This document shows positions 36,694 to 46,980 of a stretch of DNA of 64,000 nt, piece after piece; within the stretch, counting starts at the first letter, position 1, and every line of letters begins with the position of its first letter. The notes below the pieces were generated by a model. The model was not told the DNA's origin, searched no databases, and saw only the letters and a program-made list of their open reading frames with translations. The DNA lies in assembly GCF_023283765.1 (NCBI RefSeq), contig NZ_JAKILG010000019.1, positions 1-64,000 of the forward strand, written 5' to 3'. Source of the DNA: Shewanella profunda (GTDB lineage Bacteria; Pseudomonadota; Gammaproteobacteria; Enterobacterales; Shewanellaceae). A program made the position numbers and the translations under genes.

Positions 36694-36993
36694 GTCTGAA
36701 CAGTTGATTTTTGGAGGATTTATGTGAATTTTTCTAAAAAGACTTTTTTATACCAGTCACACTAAATATTTAATCAGTTCAGCGTCACCCAAGCTTTTCA
36801 ATTGATCGGGCATGGATGCAGAAATTGTCATTCCCTTTTAAATCAATGTAACACCCAAGTGGAATGCTTGAGTTGCTTTCATGTGATTAATTTAAAAGTG
36901 CTTTATCTTTTGCATTTCTAAGGACAATAAAAAACGCACTTAAGCTTAGCTTAAGTGCGTTTTACCATTCTATTCGAGTTGAATTAAGGCTTA
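36694..36993. other. Intergenic region between proS and the patatin gene
   Basis: No gene is seen. It contains the proS terminator at its proS-side end and presumably the promoter of the patatin gene. Confidence 0.6.
36929..36963 (-). terminator. Rho-independent terminator of proS
   Basis: ACGCACTTAAGC-TTA-GCTTAAGTGCGT stem-loop with flanking A and T runs, so potentially bidirectional. Confidence 0.9.
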
Positions 36994-38709
36994 TTAGCCT
37001 TTGACTGCGTTTTTCAGGAAGTCGAGCAGTTGATCGAATGGGATATCTTGTTTTTCACCGGTGCGGCGGTTTTTGTATTCAAATACGCCAGCATCGATAT
37101 TGCGATCGCCAATTACAACAGTATGTGGGATACCTATCAGTTCCATATCGGCAAACATCACACCTGGGCGTTCTTTACGATCGTCCAGTAACACGTCGAT
37201 ACCCGCTTCGCTTAAGTCTTTGTATAACTGCTCAGCGATATCGGTTACGCGGTGCGATTTGTGCATGTTCATTGGCAGAATGCCCACGCTAAATGGTGCA
37301 ATCGCTTCTGGCCAAATGATGCCACGGTCATCGAAGTTTTGCTCAATGGCTGCTGCCACAATGCGGCTCACGCCAACGCCGTAACAACCCATTAGTAGCA
37401 CCTGTGACTTACCGTTTTCGTCAAGTACAGTCGCGTTCATCGATTTAGAGTAGTTAGTGCCCAGTTGGAAAATATGACCCACCTCGATACCGCGTGCCAT
37501 AGCATAAGTGCCTGAACCATCGGGTGTTGGCTCGCCTTCGACTACGTTACGAATATCGGCAACCTGTGCTGTTGGTAGATCGCGTTCCCAGTTGATACCA
37601 AAATAATGTTTGTCATCAACGTTTGCACCAGCGGCAAAATCACTCATTACGCTAACGCTGTGATCGATAACGATAGGGATTTTAAGACCGATAGGGCCAA
37701 GTGAGCCAGGACCTGCGCCAATGGCATCACGGATCAGGGCCTCTGGCGCCATTTCCAATGGTGATGCGACTAAATCTAACTTGTCGGCTTTGATTTCGTT
37801 GAGTTCATGGTCGCCACGAACAATCAATGCTACCAAAGGAGTCGCTTCAGTTGCGCCCATTACGATTAACGTTTTGACTGTCTTAGTGATATCAAGATCA
37901 AACTGCTCAACTAATTCAGCAATCGTCTTCGCATTTGGCGTATCGACTAAACGCAATTCTTCGGTTGCTGCGCCGCGTGGTTCAGTTGGCATAGGTGATT
38001 CGGCTTTCTCAATGTTAGCCGCGTAATCGCTGCCCGTTGAGTAAGCAATTAAATCTTCACCGCTTTGTGCCAGTACGTGGAACTCGTGTGACATGCTGCC
38101 ACCGATTGAACCTGTGTCAGCTAAAACTGGACGGAAAGCTAAACCCATGCGCGATAGAATGTTGCTATAGGCTGTGTACATGGCCTCATAGGTTTCATTC
38201 ATGGTATCGACATCAAGATGGAAAGAGTAGGCGTCTTTCATCAAGAATTCGCGTGAGCGCATCACACCAAAACGTGGGCGAACTTCATCACGGAATTTAG
38301 TTTGGATTTGGTAAAGGTTCAGCGGTAATTGCTTGTATGAGCTGACTTCTTTACGAATGATATCTGTGATCACTTCTTCGTGGGTTGGGCCCAGTACGAA
38401 GTCGCGATTATGACGATCTTTAAAGCGCAACAGTTCAGGACCAAACTTTTCCCAACGACCCGTTTCTACCCACAAGTCTGCCGGCTGTACCATAGGCATT
38501 AGAATTTCAATTGCACCGGCTTTGTTCATTTCTTCACGAACAATGGCTTCGACTTTACGCAATACGCGCAGGCCTGTGGGGAGGTAGCTGTAAAGGCCCG
38601 ACGCATTACGACGGATCATGCCCGCACGTAACATTAATTGATGACTAATGACTTCTGCGTTGGCAGGAGTTTCTTTCTGTGTTGATAGCAGGTACTTGCT
38701 GACGCGCAT
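36994..38709 (-). CDS. proS: Prolyl-tRNA synthetase
   Basis: Charges tRNA-Pro. The 571 residues match the bacterial (ProS type 1) form with the editing insertion between class II motifs 2 and 3. N-terminal [44 protein letters not shown] (motif 2), the YbaK-like insert (about 225-400) and the [14 protein letters not shown] motif 3 region are all visible. A housekeeping gene that anchors the chromosomal backbone after the polysaccharide locus. Confidence 0.97.
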   Translation of the reverse strand: MRVSKYLLSTQKETPANAEVISHQLMLRAGMIRRNASGLYSYLPTGLRVLRKVEAIVREEMNKAGAIEILMPMVQPADLWVETGRWEKFGPELLRFKDRHNRDFVLGPTHEEVITDIIRKEVSSYKQLPLNLYQIQTKFRDEVRPRFGVMRSREFLMKDAYSFHLDVDTMNETYEAMYTAYSNILSRMGLAFRPVLADTGSIGGSMSHEFHVLAQSGEDLIAYSTGSDYAANIEKAESPMPTEPRGAATEELRLVDTPNAKTIAELVEQFDLDITKTVKTLIVMGATEATPLVALIVRGDHELNEIKADKLDLVASPLEMAPEALIRDAIGAGPGSLGPIGLKIPIVIDHSVSVMSDFAAGANVDDKHYFGINWERDLPTAQVADIRNVVEGEPTPDGSGTYAMARGIEVGHIFQLGTNYSKSMNATVLDENGKSQVLLMGCYGVGVSRIVAAAIEQNFDDRGIIWPEAIAPFSVGILPMNMHKSHRVTDIAEQLYKDLSEAGIDVLLDDRKERPGVMFADMELIGIPHTVVIGDRNIDAGVFEYKNRRTGEKQDIPFDQLLDFLKNAVKG

Positions 38710-38850
38710 TACCGATGTCCAAATTTGAGTTGAATGGTCGCCATTTTATCACCTGCTCTGATGATGTCACCTAGGGATTTAGGTTAAATTCAACTAGCTG
38801 GGAGACAAATAGCATTTTTGAGAAGATTACTGAGGCAAAGGAAAGCGATT

Positions 38851-39507
38851 TTACCGGCGATTTGTGCTGGTCGATTTAGCTTTATCGCGCCTATCGCCAA
38901 TCACTTTGGCGGGGTTGCCCGCCACTATCGCCCAGTCGGGCACATCTTTAGTCACTATGCTGCCCATACCGACCACGGCGTGATCGCCAATGGTCACACC
39001 ATCGACTATGCCTGCCTGAGCGCCAATCCACACATCTTGACCTATGATAATGCCCTTGGAGTTGGCAGGCTGTTGATAGATGGGCGTATCGGGCGCCATG
39101 CCATGATTGAAGGCGTAAAGAGTGACATTATTGGCGATGCGGGTCTGGCTGCCAATCTGAATACCGACTCTGCCGCCATCGAAGGAGCAACCATGATTAA
39201 TCGCCACTTCGTCCCCTAGCGTGATAGGCCCGTGTAAAAAACAATCGGCGGCGATCATGCAACGATTACCCATGCGGATATCACGATTGGGTTCGGCAAA
39301 TAACTGGGCTTCGGGGGCGATAAAGCATTGCTCGCCGATAGTTATTGTTTCGAGGGCGCAAAGTCTTGCTTGAGTATCATCCTGCCAAGGTTTTGCCCAG
39401 ACTAAATGTTTCTCTTTTAAAGAAAAATACAACCATGGCATCCAAGAAAGACGCTTCTTATGTTGGCGTTGATAATCAGGCTCTGATGAAGGCGTTAGCG
39501 CGGACAT
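38851..39507 (-). CDS. Hexapeptide-repeat acetyltransferase
   Basis: A 218-residue left-handed beta-helix acyltransferase (WcaF/LacA-like). Repeats of the type [29 protein letters not shown] and [27 protein letters not shown] are clear, followed by the terminal [21 protein letters not shown] holds the likely catalytic His. Substrate unknown; sugar acetylation is plausible. It starts directly after the stop of trmO. Confidence 0.85.
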   Translation of the reverse strand: MSALTPSSEPDYQRQHKKRLSWMPWLYFSLKEKHLVWAKPWQDDTQARLCALETITIGEQCFIAPEAQLFAEPNRDIRMGNRCMIAADCFLHGPITLGDEVAINHGCSFDGGRVGIQIGSQTRIANNVTLYAFNHGMAPDTPIYQQPANSKGIIIGQDVWIGAQAGIVDGVTIGDHAVVGMGSIVTKDVPDWAIVAGNPAKVIGDRRDKAKSTSTNRR

Positions 39508-40242
39508 TTAGCCACATTTCCCCGGTTTGAGTTCTAATACCAAGATGTATTCTTGATCATTGTCATCGACCGCCATTTGCCAGAAGATATCTAAATCATA
39601 GAGGGCGACTTGATATAACTTAGGATCGTCCTTGGCTTTTTTGTAGGCTGGGCGCGGATCTTGTCCCAATACTCCACGGATAAGTACGGCTAAATCTGTG
39701 TAGGTTTCCTGCTGGGTATAATGTTCAATCTGTGCCTTGGCATTATCGGAATACACCACTGAAATCAGTTTAGGCGCGTCTTGGGCAATCCCGCCAATCG
39801 CATCGACAATTGAATCCGAAAAGGGAATATAGGGCTTAATATCGATAATCGGCGTACCATCGACGAGATCCATGCCGGAAATTTCGAGACACACTTTGCC
39901 CTTGCGTTGCACTACGCCATGCAATTTGACCACAGATTGACCTATGCCATTGGGGCGAAAAGTGGAGCGAGTAGCGAACACGCCGAGTTTTTCATTACCG
40001 CCTAATCGTGGTGGCCGCACTGTGGTTTTCCAACCTTGGGCAAGATTCTCATGGAAACAAAACAGCAACCAGAGGTGGGAATATTGCTCTATGCCACGCA
40101 CCGCATCGATATGATTCACATGGGGCTCGAGTTCGACATAGCCGCGTGCTTCAACGAGTCCCGGTTGTCTTGGAATGCCAAACTTTTGTTTATAGGGCGT
40201 GCGGCATATCGCAACGGCGACAATTTGGTTGGTGAATGTCAT
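39508..40242 (-). CDS. trmO: tRNA (N6-threonylcarbamoyladenosine(37)-N6)-methyltransferase TrmO
   Basis: S-adenosylmethionine-dependent enzyme that methylates t6A37 of tRNA-Thr. The 244-residue beta-barrel (TsaA/UPF0066) family protein has PYKQKFGIPRQPG, the ATRSTFRPNGIGQSVVKL signature, and DGTPIIDIKPYIPFSD. The length matches E. coli TrmO. It is adjacent to an acetyltransferase, with no clear functional link. Confidence 0.93.
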   Translation of the reverse strand: MTFTNQIVAVAICRTPYKQKFGIPRQPGLVEARGYVELEPHVNHIDAVRGIEQYSHLWLLFCFHENLAQGWKTTVRPPRLGGNEKLGVFATRSTFRPNGIGQSVVKLHGVVQRKGKVCLEISGMDLVDGTPIIDIKPYIPFSDSIVDAIGGIAQDAPKLISVVYSDNAKAQIEHYTQQETYTDLAVLIRGVLGQDPRPAYKKAKDDPKLYQVALYDLDIFWQMAVDDNDQEYILVLELKPGKCG

Positions 40243-40421
40243 GCAAAAAATTACCTAAAGGGTAAGTATAACAACCGCTTAATCTCATTATTAAGAGTTC
40301 ATCTTTGTGCGCTAATAATGCAGCGTTGGTCATGAAGCGTTAGCCATTAAGCGGTTGATAGGGGCAATCTTAGATCATTATAGGATCACGCCGCGAGCAG
40401 TATGCTTAATATGCGTGAGGC

Positions 40422-40802
40422 TTACTCTGTTGTAGCCGTTTTTACTGCTTGACCAACGCATAGTGCGCGGCTAATACAACCTTGGGCGGCTTCTTCAAAA
40501 ATGACACATTGTTTGATGATAATACCGTTCGCACCTTTATCCGCGGCAGTTCTACGGGCTTCGGTTCTTGCATCGGCTAGCGATGCGGGCACAGCATTAA
40601 CATCGGCTTGGCAAGATTCGCCTTGCACTAAACCTTTTAATTCATAATGGCCTTTAGGCAGGGTATCACCTTCGTAGAGGGTGACATCGGATGCCTTGAA
40701 GTAGTCATTAATCGCCTCACCGTCCAAATTACTGTTAAAACTGTAATCGCTTGCACAGGCACTGAGCAGTAACACTAATGCACTTGAGAGGATGATTTTC
40801 AT
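40422..40802 (-). CDS. rcsF: RcsF-like outer-membrane lipoprotein
   Basis: A 126-residue lipoprotein with lipobox LLSAC (Cys16). Four further cysteines occur in the mature domain (in GESCQAD, KQCVIF, QGCIS and ALCVG), the count and spacing expected for the nested disulfides of RcsF. In enterobacteria RcsF senses envelope stress and feeds the Rcs phosphorelay, which controls capsule genes including yjbEFGH. No Rcs phosphorelay genes lie in this window, so a regulatory link is only an inference. Confidence 0.8.
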   Translation of the reverse strand: MKIILSSALVLLLSACASDYSFNSNLDGEAINDYFKASDVTLYEGDTLPKGHYELKGLVQGESCQADVNAVPASLADARTEARRTAADKGANGIIIKQCVIFEEAAQGCISRALCVGQAVKTATTE

Positions 40803-40878
40803 GGTTTGACCTGAGGTTGAGGGAAAATTGCGTAGTCCAGTGGACTGCGCGATACGATATTATTTATCTGAGCAAATT

Positions 40879-42186
40879 CTACCGCTTAAGGTACTTTTGA
40901 TAAAGCTGCTGATGACGATTATTCAAATCTATCTGCCGGCCATCAATCCACATAGCTTCGATTTTGTTGGTCATGGGATCGAGAATATCCCCCTCAGAAA
41001 GCACTACACTGCCTCGATAACCTACGGCAATAGCCCCTAGGTCATCAATACCTAAAAGTGTTGCAGCATCTAAGGTTACTGATTTAAGGGCTTGCTCAGG
41101 CGTTAGGCCGTAGGCCGCGCTATAACCTGCGGCATAGGGCAGGTTACGGCTATCCCAGTCCGATGAGAACCCAAGAGCGAAGGGGATTTGTGCATTAGTG
41201 AGTAAAGATGGAATTTTAAAGGGTAAATCTATGGGTTCATCTTTACGTTTGGGCAGGCTGAAGGTGTGGGGATAAATGACACTCGCCTTAACTTCCCTAA
41301 GGCTTGAGGCTAAACGCCATGCATCATACCCGCCGACAATCACCAGTTTGAATTGGTATTTTTTAGCCAGAGCAATAACCTGCTCAATTTGCCCAACACT
41401 ATCGGCATGGGCAAATAGGGTCGCTTTGCCTTGGTATAGTGGCAACATGGCCTGCCAGCGTAGATTATGAGTTGCGGATGTCTCATCTTTACCTATGGCT
41501 TTATCACTTAAGAAGTAACGGTAGCCATCTTCAAAGGCGATATTGAGCTTATTGATAGCGTCTTGATTTTTCTCTATGACCTTGATTTTTTCCTTGTCAT
41601 CCTCTGGCATGCGTTTGATTTGCGGCCAATAGACATGGAATTGTGCTGTGCTGGGGGTGAGCGCATCTTCAATCGTCCAAGCGTCGAGGTTTACAACGAC
41701 AGATTGCCCCGCTAAACCCTCACCACTCGGGACGATTTGGGCATGGGTTATGCCGTTGTAGCGAATCGTTGGGATCAGTTCTGAGTCTGGATTATAGGCA
41801 CTGGCGGCACTGATATGTGGATTGATATCTCCCACCTCGGCTTTATCGACCGTTGGGCGGCTCATGTCAATTTCAACTAAACCTAGGCTAGTATCGAGGG
41901 CAATAAGGCCGGGATATAAGTGTTTACCGCTGGCATCGACAATTTGAGTCTCGTTAATTTCTGCCGTAGTGGGCGTCGAGTCTAAGTGGGAGCCCACCGC
42001 TGTAATTTTGCCATTTTCAATCAAAACGTCAGTATTGCTGAGCACGCCTTGGCTAACGGTGTGCACGGTAGCGTTTTTAATCAGTACGTTACGACTTTGT
42101 TTTGGTGCGGGCACTATATCGTTGGCGATGACGGGCATTGCCACCATTAACATCGTAAGAAGGAGTGTCGTTGGTAAATATTGCAT
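40879..42186 (-). CDS. Exported amidohydrolase-family protein lacking the HxH motif
   Basis: A 435-residue protein with a signal peptide (TTLLLTMLMVAMPVIAND) and an amidohydrolase (imidazolonepropionase-like) fold: IKNATVHTVSQG, the DASGKHLYPGLIALDTSLGL region and a C-terminal GAIAVGYRGSVVLSEGD. The usual metal-binding HxH after PGLID is missing (here ALDTSLG), so hydrolase activity is doubtful. It overlaps the upstream, larger amidohydrolase by one base and probably forms a complex or operon with it. Confidence 0.75.
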   Translation of the reverse strand: MQYLPTTLLLTMLMVAMPVIANDIVPAPKQSRNVLIKNATVHTVSQGVLSNTDVLIENGKITAVGSHLDSTPTTAEINETQIVDASGKHLYPGLIALDTSLGLVEIDMSRPTVDKAEVGDINPHISAASAYNPDSELIPTIRYNGITHAQIVPSGEGLAGQSVVVNLDAWTIEDALTPSTAQFHVYWPQIKRMPEDDKEKIKVIEKNQDAINKLNIAFEDGYRYFLSDKAIGKDETSATHNLRWQAMLPLYQGKATLFAHADSVGQIEQVIALAKKYQFKLVIVGGYDAWRLASSLREVKASVIYPHTFSLPKRKDEPIDLPFKIPSLLTNAQIPFALGFSSDWDSRNLPYAAGYSAAYGLTPEQALKSVTLDAATLLGIDDLGAIAVGYRGSVVLSEGDILDPMTNKIEAMWIDGRQIDLNNRHQQLYQKYLKR

Positions 42187-45100
42187 TATTGTGCTCCCTG
42201 ATGATTGTGGCCCCAGGCATTATACTGGGTATCGCAGTGCCATTGTGGCTCGTTTAGCGGTGTGACTTTTTCACCGGCTTTAGCTTTATCATCACTATTG
42301 AGAATTTTTTGAATAAGCGCTGCGCGCTCGTTCACCACGGCTTGCTGGGCGAGTTGGTCTTGGTCGCGATCAAAATAGCGTTTACCTTCCACCCATGCCT
42401 GAGTCACTTTGGCGTAAATTGACAGCGGTTCAGCGTTCCATAGGACGAGATCGGCCATTTTCCCTGGGGTGAGTGAGCCAACAAATTCATCGACTCTTAA
42501 TTGCTTAGCCGGGTTTATCGTGACCATGTTCCAAGCATCTTCCTTCGACATATCACAATACATCATGGACTTAGCCGCTTCTTGGTTGAGTCTGCGCTGC
42601 ATTTCATAATCATCGGAGTTAATGCTAGTGAGTACTCCTTTGTTTTGCATCAGGCAAGCATTTTGGGGAATGGCGTCATACACCTCGAATTTATAGGCCC
42701 ACCAATCGGCAAAGGTGGATGCGCCCGCGCCATGGGCCGCTAGTTCACTCGCCACTTTGTAACCTTCGAGTACGTGGGTAAAGGTTTGTACTTTAAAGCG
42801 ATAGGCCTCGGCTAAACGTAAAAACATCAGAATTTCAGATTGTACATAGGAGTGAATATGCACATCTCGTTGCTGTTTTAAGACTTCGGCTACCGCTTGA
42901 AGACGGTAACTTGGGCGTGGGGCAATGGCTTTTTTCTTATCGGTTGAACGCAGATCATCATAGGCTTTTAAGACCTTTTCATAGGCAAGTGCGGCATCGA
43001 AGGTTTCTTCGAATAATGCTTTAACCCCCATGCGAGTTTGCGGGAAACGCTGCACAAATTTTTCACCCCAATTGCTTTGTTTAACATTTTCACCTAAGGC
43101 AAATTTAATACTGGCAGGCGCATTGGCAAATTTAAGTTGTTCTGCACTCTCGCCCCATTTCATTTTAATCAGTTGGGATTGACCGCCAATAGGGTTCGCA
43201 CTGCCATGGAGTAATTGCGCGCTGGTGACGCCACCGGCTAAGGCGCGATAGATTGAGATATCTTCGGGATTAATGATATCGCCAATACGCACTTCTGAGG
43301 TGACCGCATCGGTACCTTCGTTTGTTCCACCATTGATGGCGATATGGGAGTGCTCGTCGATAATCCCCGCCGTAAGGTGCTTACCCGTAGCATCGAGCAC
43401 TTGATAGCCTGAAGGTGTGCTTAGTTGCTGACCCACTTTTTCGATACGACCATTAGCCATCAAAAGATCGGCATGTTCGAGAATCCCTTGTTTATCCGAT
43501 GTCCACAGGGTGGCATTTTTGATATGCAGCTTCTCGACTTTTGGTGCCTCACTGAGTCCATAAGCCACATTGGGGAAGGTGAGTTGACTCACGAGATTTG
43601 CGCTGATATCCACTTTGGTTGATTGTTTGTGTTCTTGGTCGGTAGCAGACATTGCACTTTTAGCCGTTGCTGCGCTTTTAATTGTTGCTGCGCTTTGAAC
43701 GATAGTCACACCTGCTACATTAGTGGTGCGGCTTTGTGCATCGACCATGCGGCCTTGGATCCCATCTGTGCCTAACCATAGGGTGAAACGGCTGATCCCA
43801 ATGATCCCCGCGCTGCTAAGATCGGCATTGAAGCTGAGTCTGCCATTATCCTCTAACTTAATATGGGTAAGGGATATACTTCGCTCACCACTGCTTAGGG
43901 TGCCTTTAATACTGGAATCTCCTGCTTTTACTTCGGTTTTTTGCAGGGACAAATCTAAACTGAAGTTGTTAAAGCTGAGTTGATAATCACCGAGTAATTG
44001 CTCCTGCGATAGCGAGTTAATACTCTGTTCTTGGCCCTGCAGCCAAACACTATAAATCTGACCATCCTTAAAAATATTGCCTTTTGTAACAACAAAGTCA
44101 GCCATATAACCGGGAGCGAGTTTTCCTGCAAACTCAGCGGTGCCTATCATTTCGGCTGCTTGAGTCGTGAGCGCTGCGAGGGCTTTTTCTTCGGTTAACC
44201 CTTGGGCGATGGCTTGACGTAGGCGAGGCCAGAAGGCATCGCTTTTAATCCCATATTGGGTGAATGCGAAGGGAAGTTCTGCATTGGCAACGACGACGGG
44301 GTTTGTTGCCGCCCGTTCCCAATGTCTTAATTCTGCAAGGGAGACTTCGCGCTCAGCATCATCGGTTGCCACTTCGGGTGCTTGAGGATAGTTTAACGGC
44401 AGGATCAAAGGGTAATTAAATGCCTTCAATTCACTGATCCGGGCATATTCCTGACCATTTCCCAGTAAGTAGCCAGAGAGTTTATGCTCTTTAAGTAAAT
44501 TAGCAGCACGGAATAGATCGTTAAGATTGTTGGTTTCAAAGACGATTGGTTTCTCGGTTAAATTATCGAGTTGCTCAAAGGCAATATTAAATTCAACTTG
44601 GCTACTCGTTACACCATTTACGGATTTGTTTTTATTTTGGTTATACCAGTTGGCATCGGCAAAAGTTTGTCTGATGAGCGCAATACTGCCCATTAATGAG
44701 TTCGGATAATCCTGCTCTGAACTTCCTTTATCAAACGCCATAAAAGGTTGACTGCGGGCACGATAAATCACTTCGTTAGCCGTTTTATCCGCTAAAGAGA
44801 GACTCACTCCTGTACCGCGAAAAATACCATCGAGTTTGCTAGTTTGGACGCTAGTAAAACCATTATTGATCCAGTCTTTGGCGCGTTCTTTATTCGGATA
44901 AACATAATTAAACCATTCTTTTTCAGAATGAATCGCCCCATTTTCGGCATTTCCACCGATACGTTTAATATCATAAACAGGGCGTGTTAGCCCAAGTTTA
45001 GGATATTCAAACTCAATCCCATAATCGGTAAAAGGATCGATAAATCCTGGATAAATGGTGTAACCCGTTAGATCGATTTGTAAAGCGGCAGCGGGGATAT

Positions 45101-45311
45101 CACCCTGTTCAATAATGGCTTTAATTCTATTGTTTTCAATTAATAAAGTTGCATTATTGAGCCGTTTACCCGGAGAGATAATTAATTCTGCATGGGTAAG
45201 TGCCGTTAACTTACTTACAGGCGTTACCGGATTTGGCGCAGCGAATATCGTCTGGGATACTAAGCTGCTTATTATGCTGCAGCTTATTATTATCTTATTG
45301 TTTATCTGCAT
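42186..45311 (-). CDS. Two-domain exported amidohydrolase
   Basis: A 1041-residue protein with a signal peptide, made of two amidohydrolase modules. The first has the YPGFIDPFTDYG stretch, where HxH is again absent. The second (from about residue 590) keeps AGIIDEHSHIAING (HxH), HIHSYVQSE, FTHVLEGYK and SINSDDYEMQ, so it has the metal ligands of an active enzyme. The substrate is unknown; peptidic compounds are typical for such exported members. It is coupled to the 435-residue gene downstream. Confidence 0.8.
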   Translation of the reverse strand: MQINNKIIISCSIISSLVSQTIFAAPNPVTPVSKLTALTHAELIISPGKRLNNATLLIENNRIKAIIEQGDIPAAALQIDLTGYTIYPGFIDPFTDYGIEFEYPKLGLTRPVYDIKRIGGNAENGAIHSEKEWFNYVYPNKERAKDWINNGFTSVQTSKLDGIFRGTGVSLSLADKTANEVIYRARSQPFMAFDKGSSEQDYPNSLMGSIALIRQTFADANWYNQNKNKSVNGVTSSQVEFNIAFEQLDNLTEKPIVFETNNLNDLFRAANLLKEHKLSGYLLGNGQEYARISELKAFNYPLILPLNYPQAPEVATDDAEREVSLAELRHWERAATNPVVVANAELPFAFTQYGIKSDAFWPRLRQAIAQGLTEEKALAALTTQAAEMIGTAEFAGKLAPGYMADFVVTKGNIFKDGQIYSVWLQGQEQSINSLSQEQLLGDYQLSFNNFSLDLSLQKTEVKAGDSSIKGTLSSGERSISLTHIKLEDNGRLSFNADLSSAGIIGISRFTLWLGTDGIQGRMVDAQSRTTNVAGVTIVQSAATIKSAATAKSAMSATDQEHKQSTKVDISANLVSQLTFPNVAYGLSEAPKVEKLHIKNATLWTSDKQGILEHADLLMANGRIEKVGQQLSTPSGYQVLDATGKHLTAGIIDEHSHIAINGGTNEGTDAVTSEVRIGDIINPEDISIYRALAGGVTSAQLLHGSANPIGGQSQLIKMKWGESAEQLKFANAPASIKFALGENVKQSNWGEKFVQRFPQTRMGVKALFEETFDAALAYEKVLKAYDDLRSTDKKKAIAPRPSYRLQAVAEVLKQQRDVHIHSYVQSEILMFLRLAEAYRFKVQTFTHVLEGYKVASELAAHGAGASTFADWWAYKFEVYDAIPQNACLMQNKGVLTSINSDDYEMQRRLNQEAAKSMMYCDMSKEDAWNMVTINPAKQLRVDEFVGSLTPGKMADLVLWNAEPLSIYAKVTQAWVEGKRYFDRDQDQLAQQAVVNERAALIQKILNSDDKAKAGEKVTPLNEPQWHCDTQYNAWGHNHQGAQ

Positions 45312-45442
45312 TTTTATTCAATTTTAAAAGAGTGGTGATAAAGAGTAACTTAAAGCGATTGTAAATACTAAGGTTGAATTGTAACGCAATTTTAGCGTTT
45401 ACTTAGAAGGGAGAATTGTGTTTCTAGTCAAATTAAAGACAT

Positions 45443-45473
45443 AAAAAAGCTCGCTTAAACGGCGAGCTTTTTT
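45443..45473 (-). terminator. Rho-independent terminator after hns
   Basis: AAGCTCGC-loop-GCGAGCTT stem flanked by A and T runs, immediately downstream of the hns coding end. Confidence 0.9.
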
Positions 45474-45528
45474 ATGATACTCAGCAGCATGAACTAGGAT
45501 TACCCTATTTACTGCGAGTTTGTATGGA

Positions 45529-45921
45529 TTAGATTAAAAAATCATCCATAGAACGGCCTTTGTTGACTTCGTTCTTAAATACAGTTGGCATACGGCCTTG
45601 ACCTGTCCACTGGATCATTTCACCGTCAACTTCAATTTGATATTTGGCTGGGCGAGGTGGACGTTTTTTGCTTGGTGCTTTAACTGCTACACCACCGAGG
45701 TCATCAATGGATAAACCGACAGCTTCCATTTGCTGACGGATTTCTTCAATCTTAGCATTACGAGCAGCAACAATTTGCTGTTCTTCTTCAGCCATTGACT
45801 CACGCTCAGATAAAATTTTATCGAGCTTTGAGGCTAAATCACGTAGATCTTCAATGCTGAGATCTTTTACCGCAGCTTTAAAACGACGCCCGTGAGTTAA
45901 TATTTCTAAAAAATCGCTCAT
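45529..45921 (-). CDS. hns: H-NS-family nucleoid protein
   Basis: A 130-residue protein with an N-terminal helical oligomerisation region (about 1-60), a basic linker (KAPSKKRPPRPAKYQ) and a C-terminal DNA-binding domain with the TGQGRMP core. H-NS silences AT-rich foreign DNA; the O-antigen core in this same window would be a typical target. It has its own long upstream region and terminator, so it is monocistronic. Confidence 0.93.
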   Translation of the reverse strand: MSDFLEILTHGRRFKAAVKDLSIEDLRDLASKLDKILSERESMAEEEQQIVAARNAKIEEIRQQMEAVGLSIDDLGGVAVKAPSKKRPPRPAKYQIEVDGEMIQWTGQGRMPTVFKNEVNKGRSMDDFLI

Positions 45922-46113
45922 ATCTATTTTCGTCCCACTTTAATTTTTAATACAGGATAATGGTGAACAACCTCTAAATGATAGAAACTAATAGACCTCG
46001 AATCAAATAAAATTACGCAATATAGCGAAATTAAATATTATTTAAATTTTGAACTTTTCTATATATGGCTAATAGATGTTCAAAAAGTGGTCAGTACACT
46101 GTATCAAAAAATG

Positions 46114-46127
46114 CAAACAGTCGTTTG
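46114..46127. promoter_or_regulatory. PsrA-like operator upstream of etfBA
   Basis: CAAAC-AGTC-GTTTG matches the C/GAAAC-N4-GTTTG/C consensus of PsrA, a TetR-family repressor of fatty acid oxidation genes. It lies about 105 bp upstream of etfB. Confidence 0.6.
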
Positions 46128-46134
46128 AGTTTGA

Positions 46135-46150
46135 TTGACGTTAACGTCAA
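46135..46150. promoter_or_regulatory. LiuR-like operator upstream of etfBA
   Basis: TTGACGTTAACGTCAA is a perfect 16-bp palindrome closely resembling the sites of LiuR, the MerR-family regulator of branched-chain amino acid degradation. Confidence 0.6.
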
Positions 46151-46230
46151 CAGGACGTAAAGTTGCTCTATCTGCATTGGTTGTTGCCAATGTTTTGTCC
46201 ATGTACATGAAAGTGTAGGAAGGAAACCCT

Positions 46231-46980
46231 ATGAAAGTATTGGTGCCTGTTAAGCGTGTAGTTGATGCCAATGTGAAGGTCAGGGTCAAAGCTGACAACA
46301 CAAGCGTTGATACCGCAAACCTAAAAATGGCGTTGAACCCTTTTTGTGAGATCGCAGTAGAAGAAGCCGTTCGTTTAAAAGAAGCGGGCAGTGCTACTGA
46401 GGTGGTGGTCGTGAGCATTGGTAATAAAGCTGTTCAAGAACAACTGCGTACCGCATTAGCTCTCGGCGCAGACAGAGCAATTCATATCGATACTGAAGAT
46501 GATTTAGTTCCAGTTTCTATTGCTAAGCTACTCAAAGCGGTACAGGAAAAAGAACAAGCAGAATTAGTGATTTTTGGTAAACAGTCCATTGATGGTGATA
46601 ACAACCAAACGGGACAAATGTTTGCAGCCTTGACTGATATGCCACAAGCCACGTTTGCATCACAAATCAAAGTTGATGGTCATTCTGTGCAGGTCACCCG
46701 CGAAATAGATGGTGGTATGCAGACGCTGAATTTACCCTTACCCGCTGTTGTTACCGCCGACTTAAGATTGAATGAACCTCGTTATGCTTCTTTACCCAAC
46801 ATAATGAAAGCTAAACGTAAGCCATTGGATGTGATGACTGTCGCTGATTTAGGCGTGACGTTAAAAAATCATCAATCAGTGGTAAAGGTAACGCCCCCTG
46901 CGGAACGCAAAGCTGGCATCATGGTAGCGTCGGTAGCTGAGCTAGTTGAAAAGTTAAAAAATGAAGCGAAGGTGATCTAA
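46231..46980 (+). CDS. etfB: Electron transfer flavoprotein beta subunit
   Basis: Forms the FAD/AMP-containing ETF heterodimer that takes electrons from acyl-CoA dehydrogenases to ETF-ubiquinone oxidoreductase. The 249-residue product has [33 protein letters not shown], the [10 protein letters not shown] and [15 protein letters not shown] (AMP-binding) regions. It is directly followed by etfA with no spacer. Two operator-like palindromes upstream link it to fatty-acid and branched-chain amino-acid catabolism. Confidence 0.96.
   Translation: MKVLVPVKRVVDANVKVRVKADNTSVDTANLKMALNPFCEIAVEEAVRLKEAGSATEVVVVSIGNKAVQEQLRTALALGADRAIHIDTEDDLVPVSIAKLLKAVQEKEQAELVIFGKQSIDGDNNQTGQMFAALTDMPQATFASQIKVDGHSVQVTREIDGGMQTLNLPLPAVVTADLRLNEPRYASLPNIMKAKRKPLDVMTVADLGVTLKNHQSVVKVTPPAERKAGIMVASVAELVEKLKNEAKVI

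Larger units (their letters stand above)
45922..46230 (+). promoter_or_regulatory. hns-etfB divergent regulatory region
   Basis: 309 bp between two divergent genes. The hns side is AT-rich. The etfB side holds two palindromic operators, a PsrA-like and a LiuR-like site, and the AAGGAAACCCT ribosome-binding region before etfB ATG. Confidence 0.7.
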
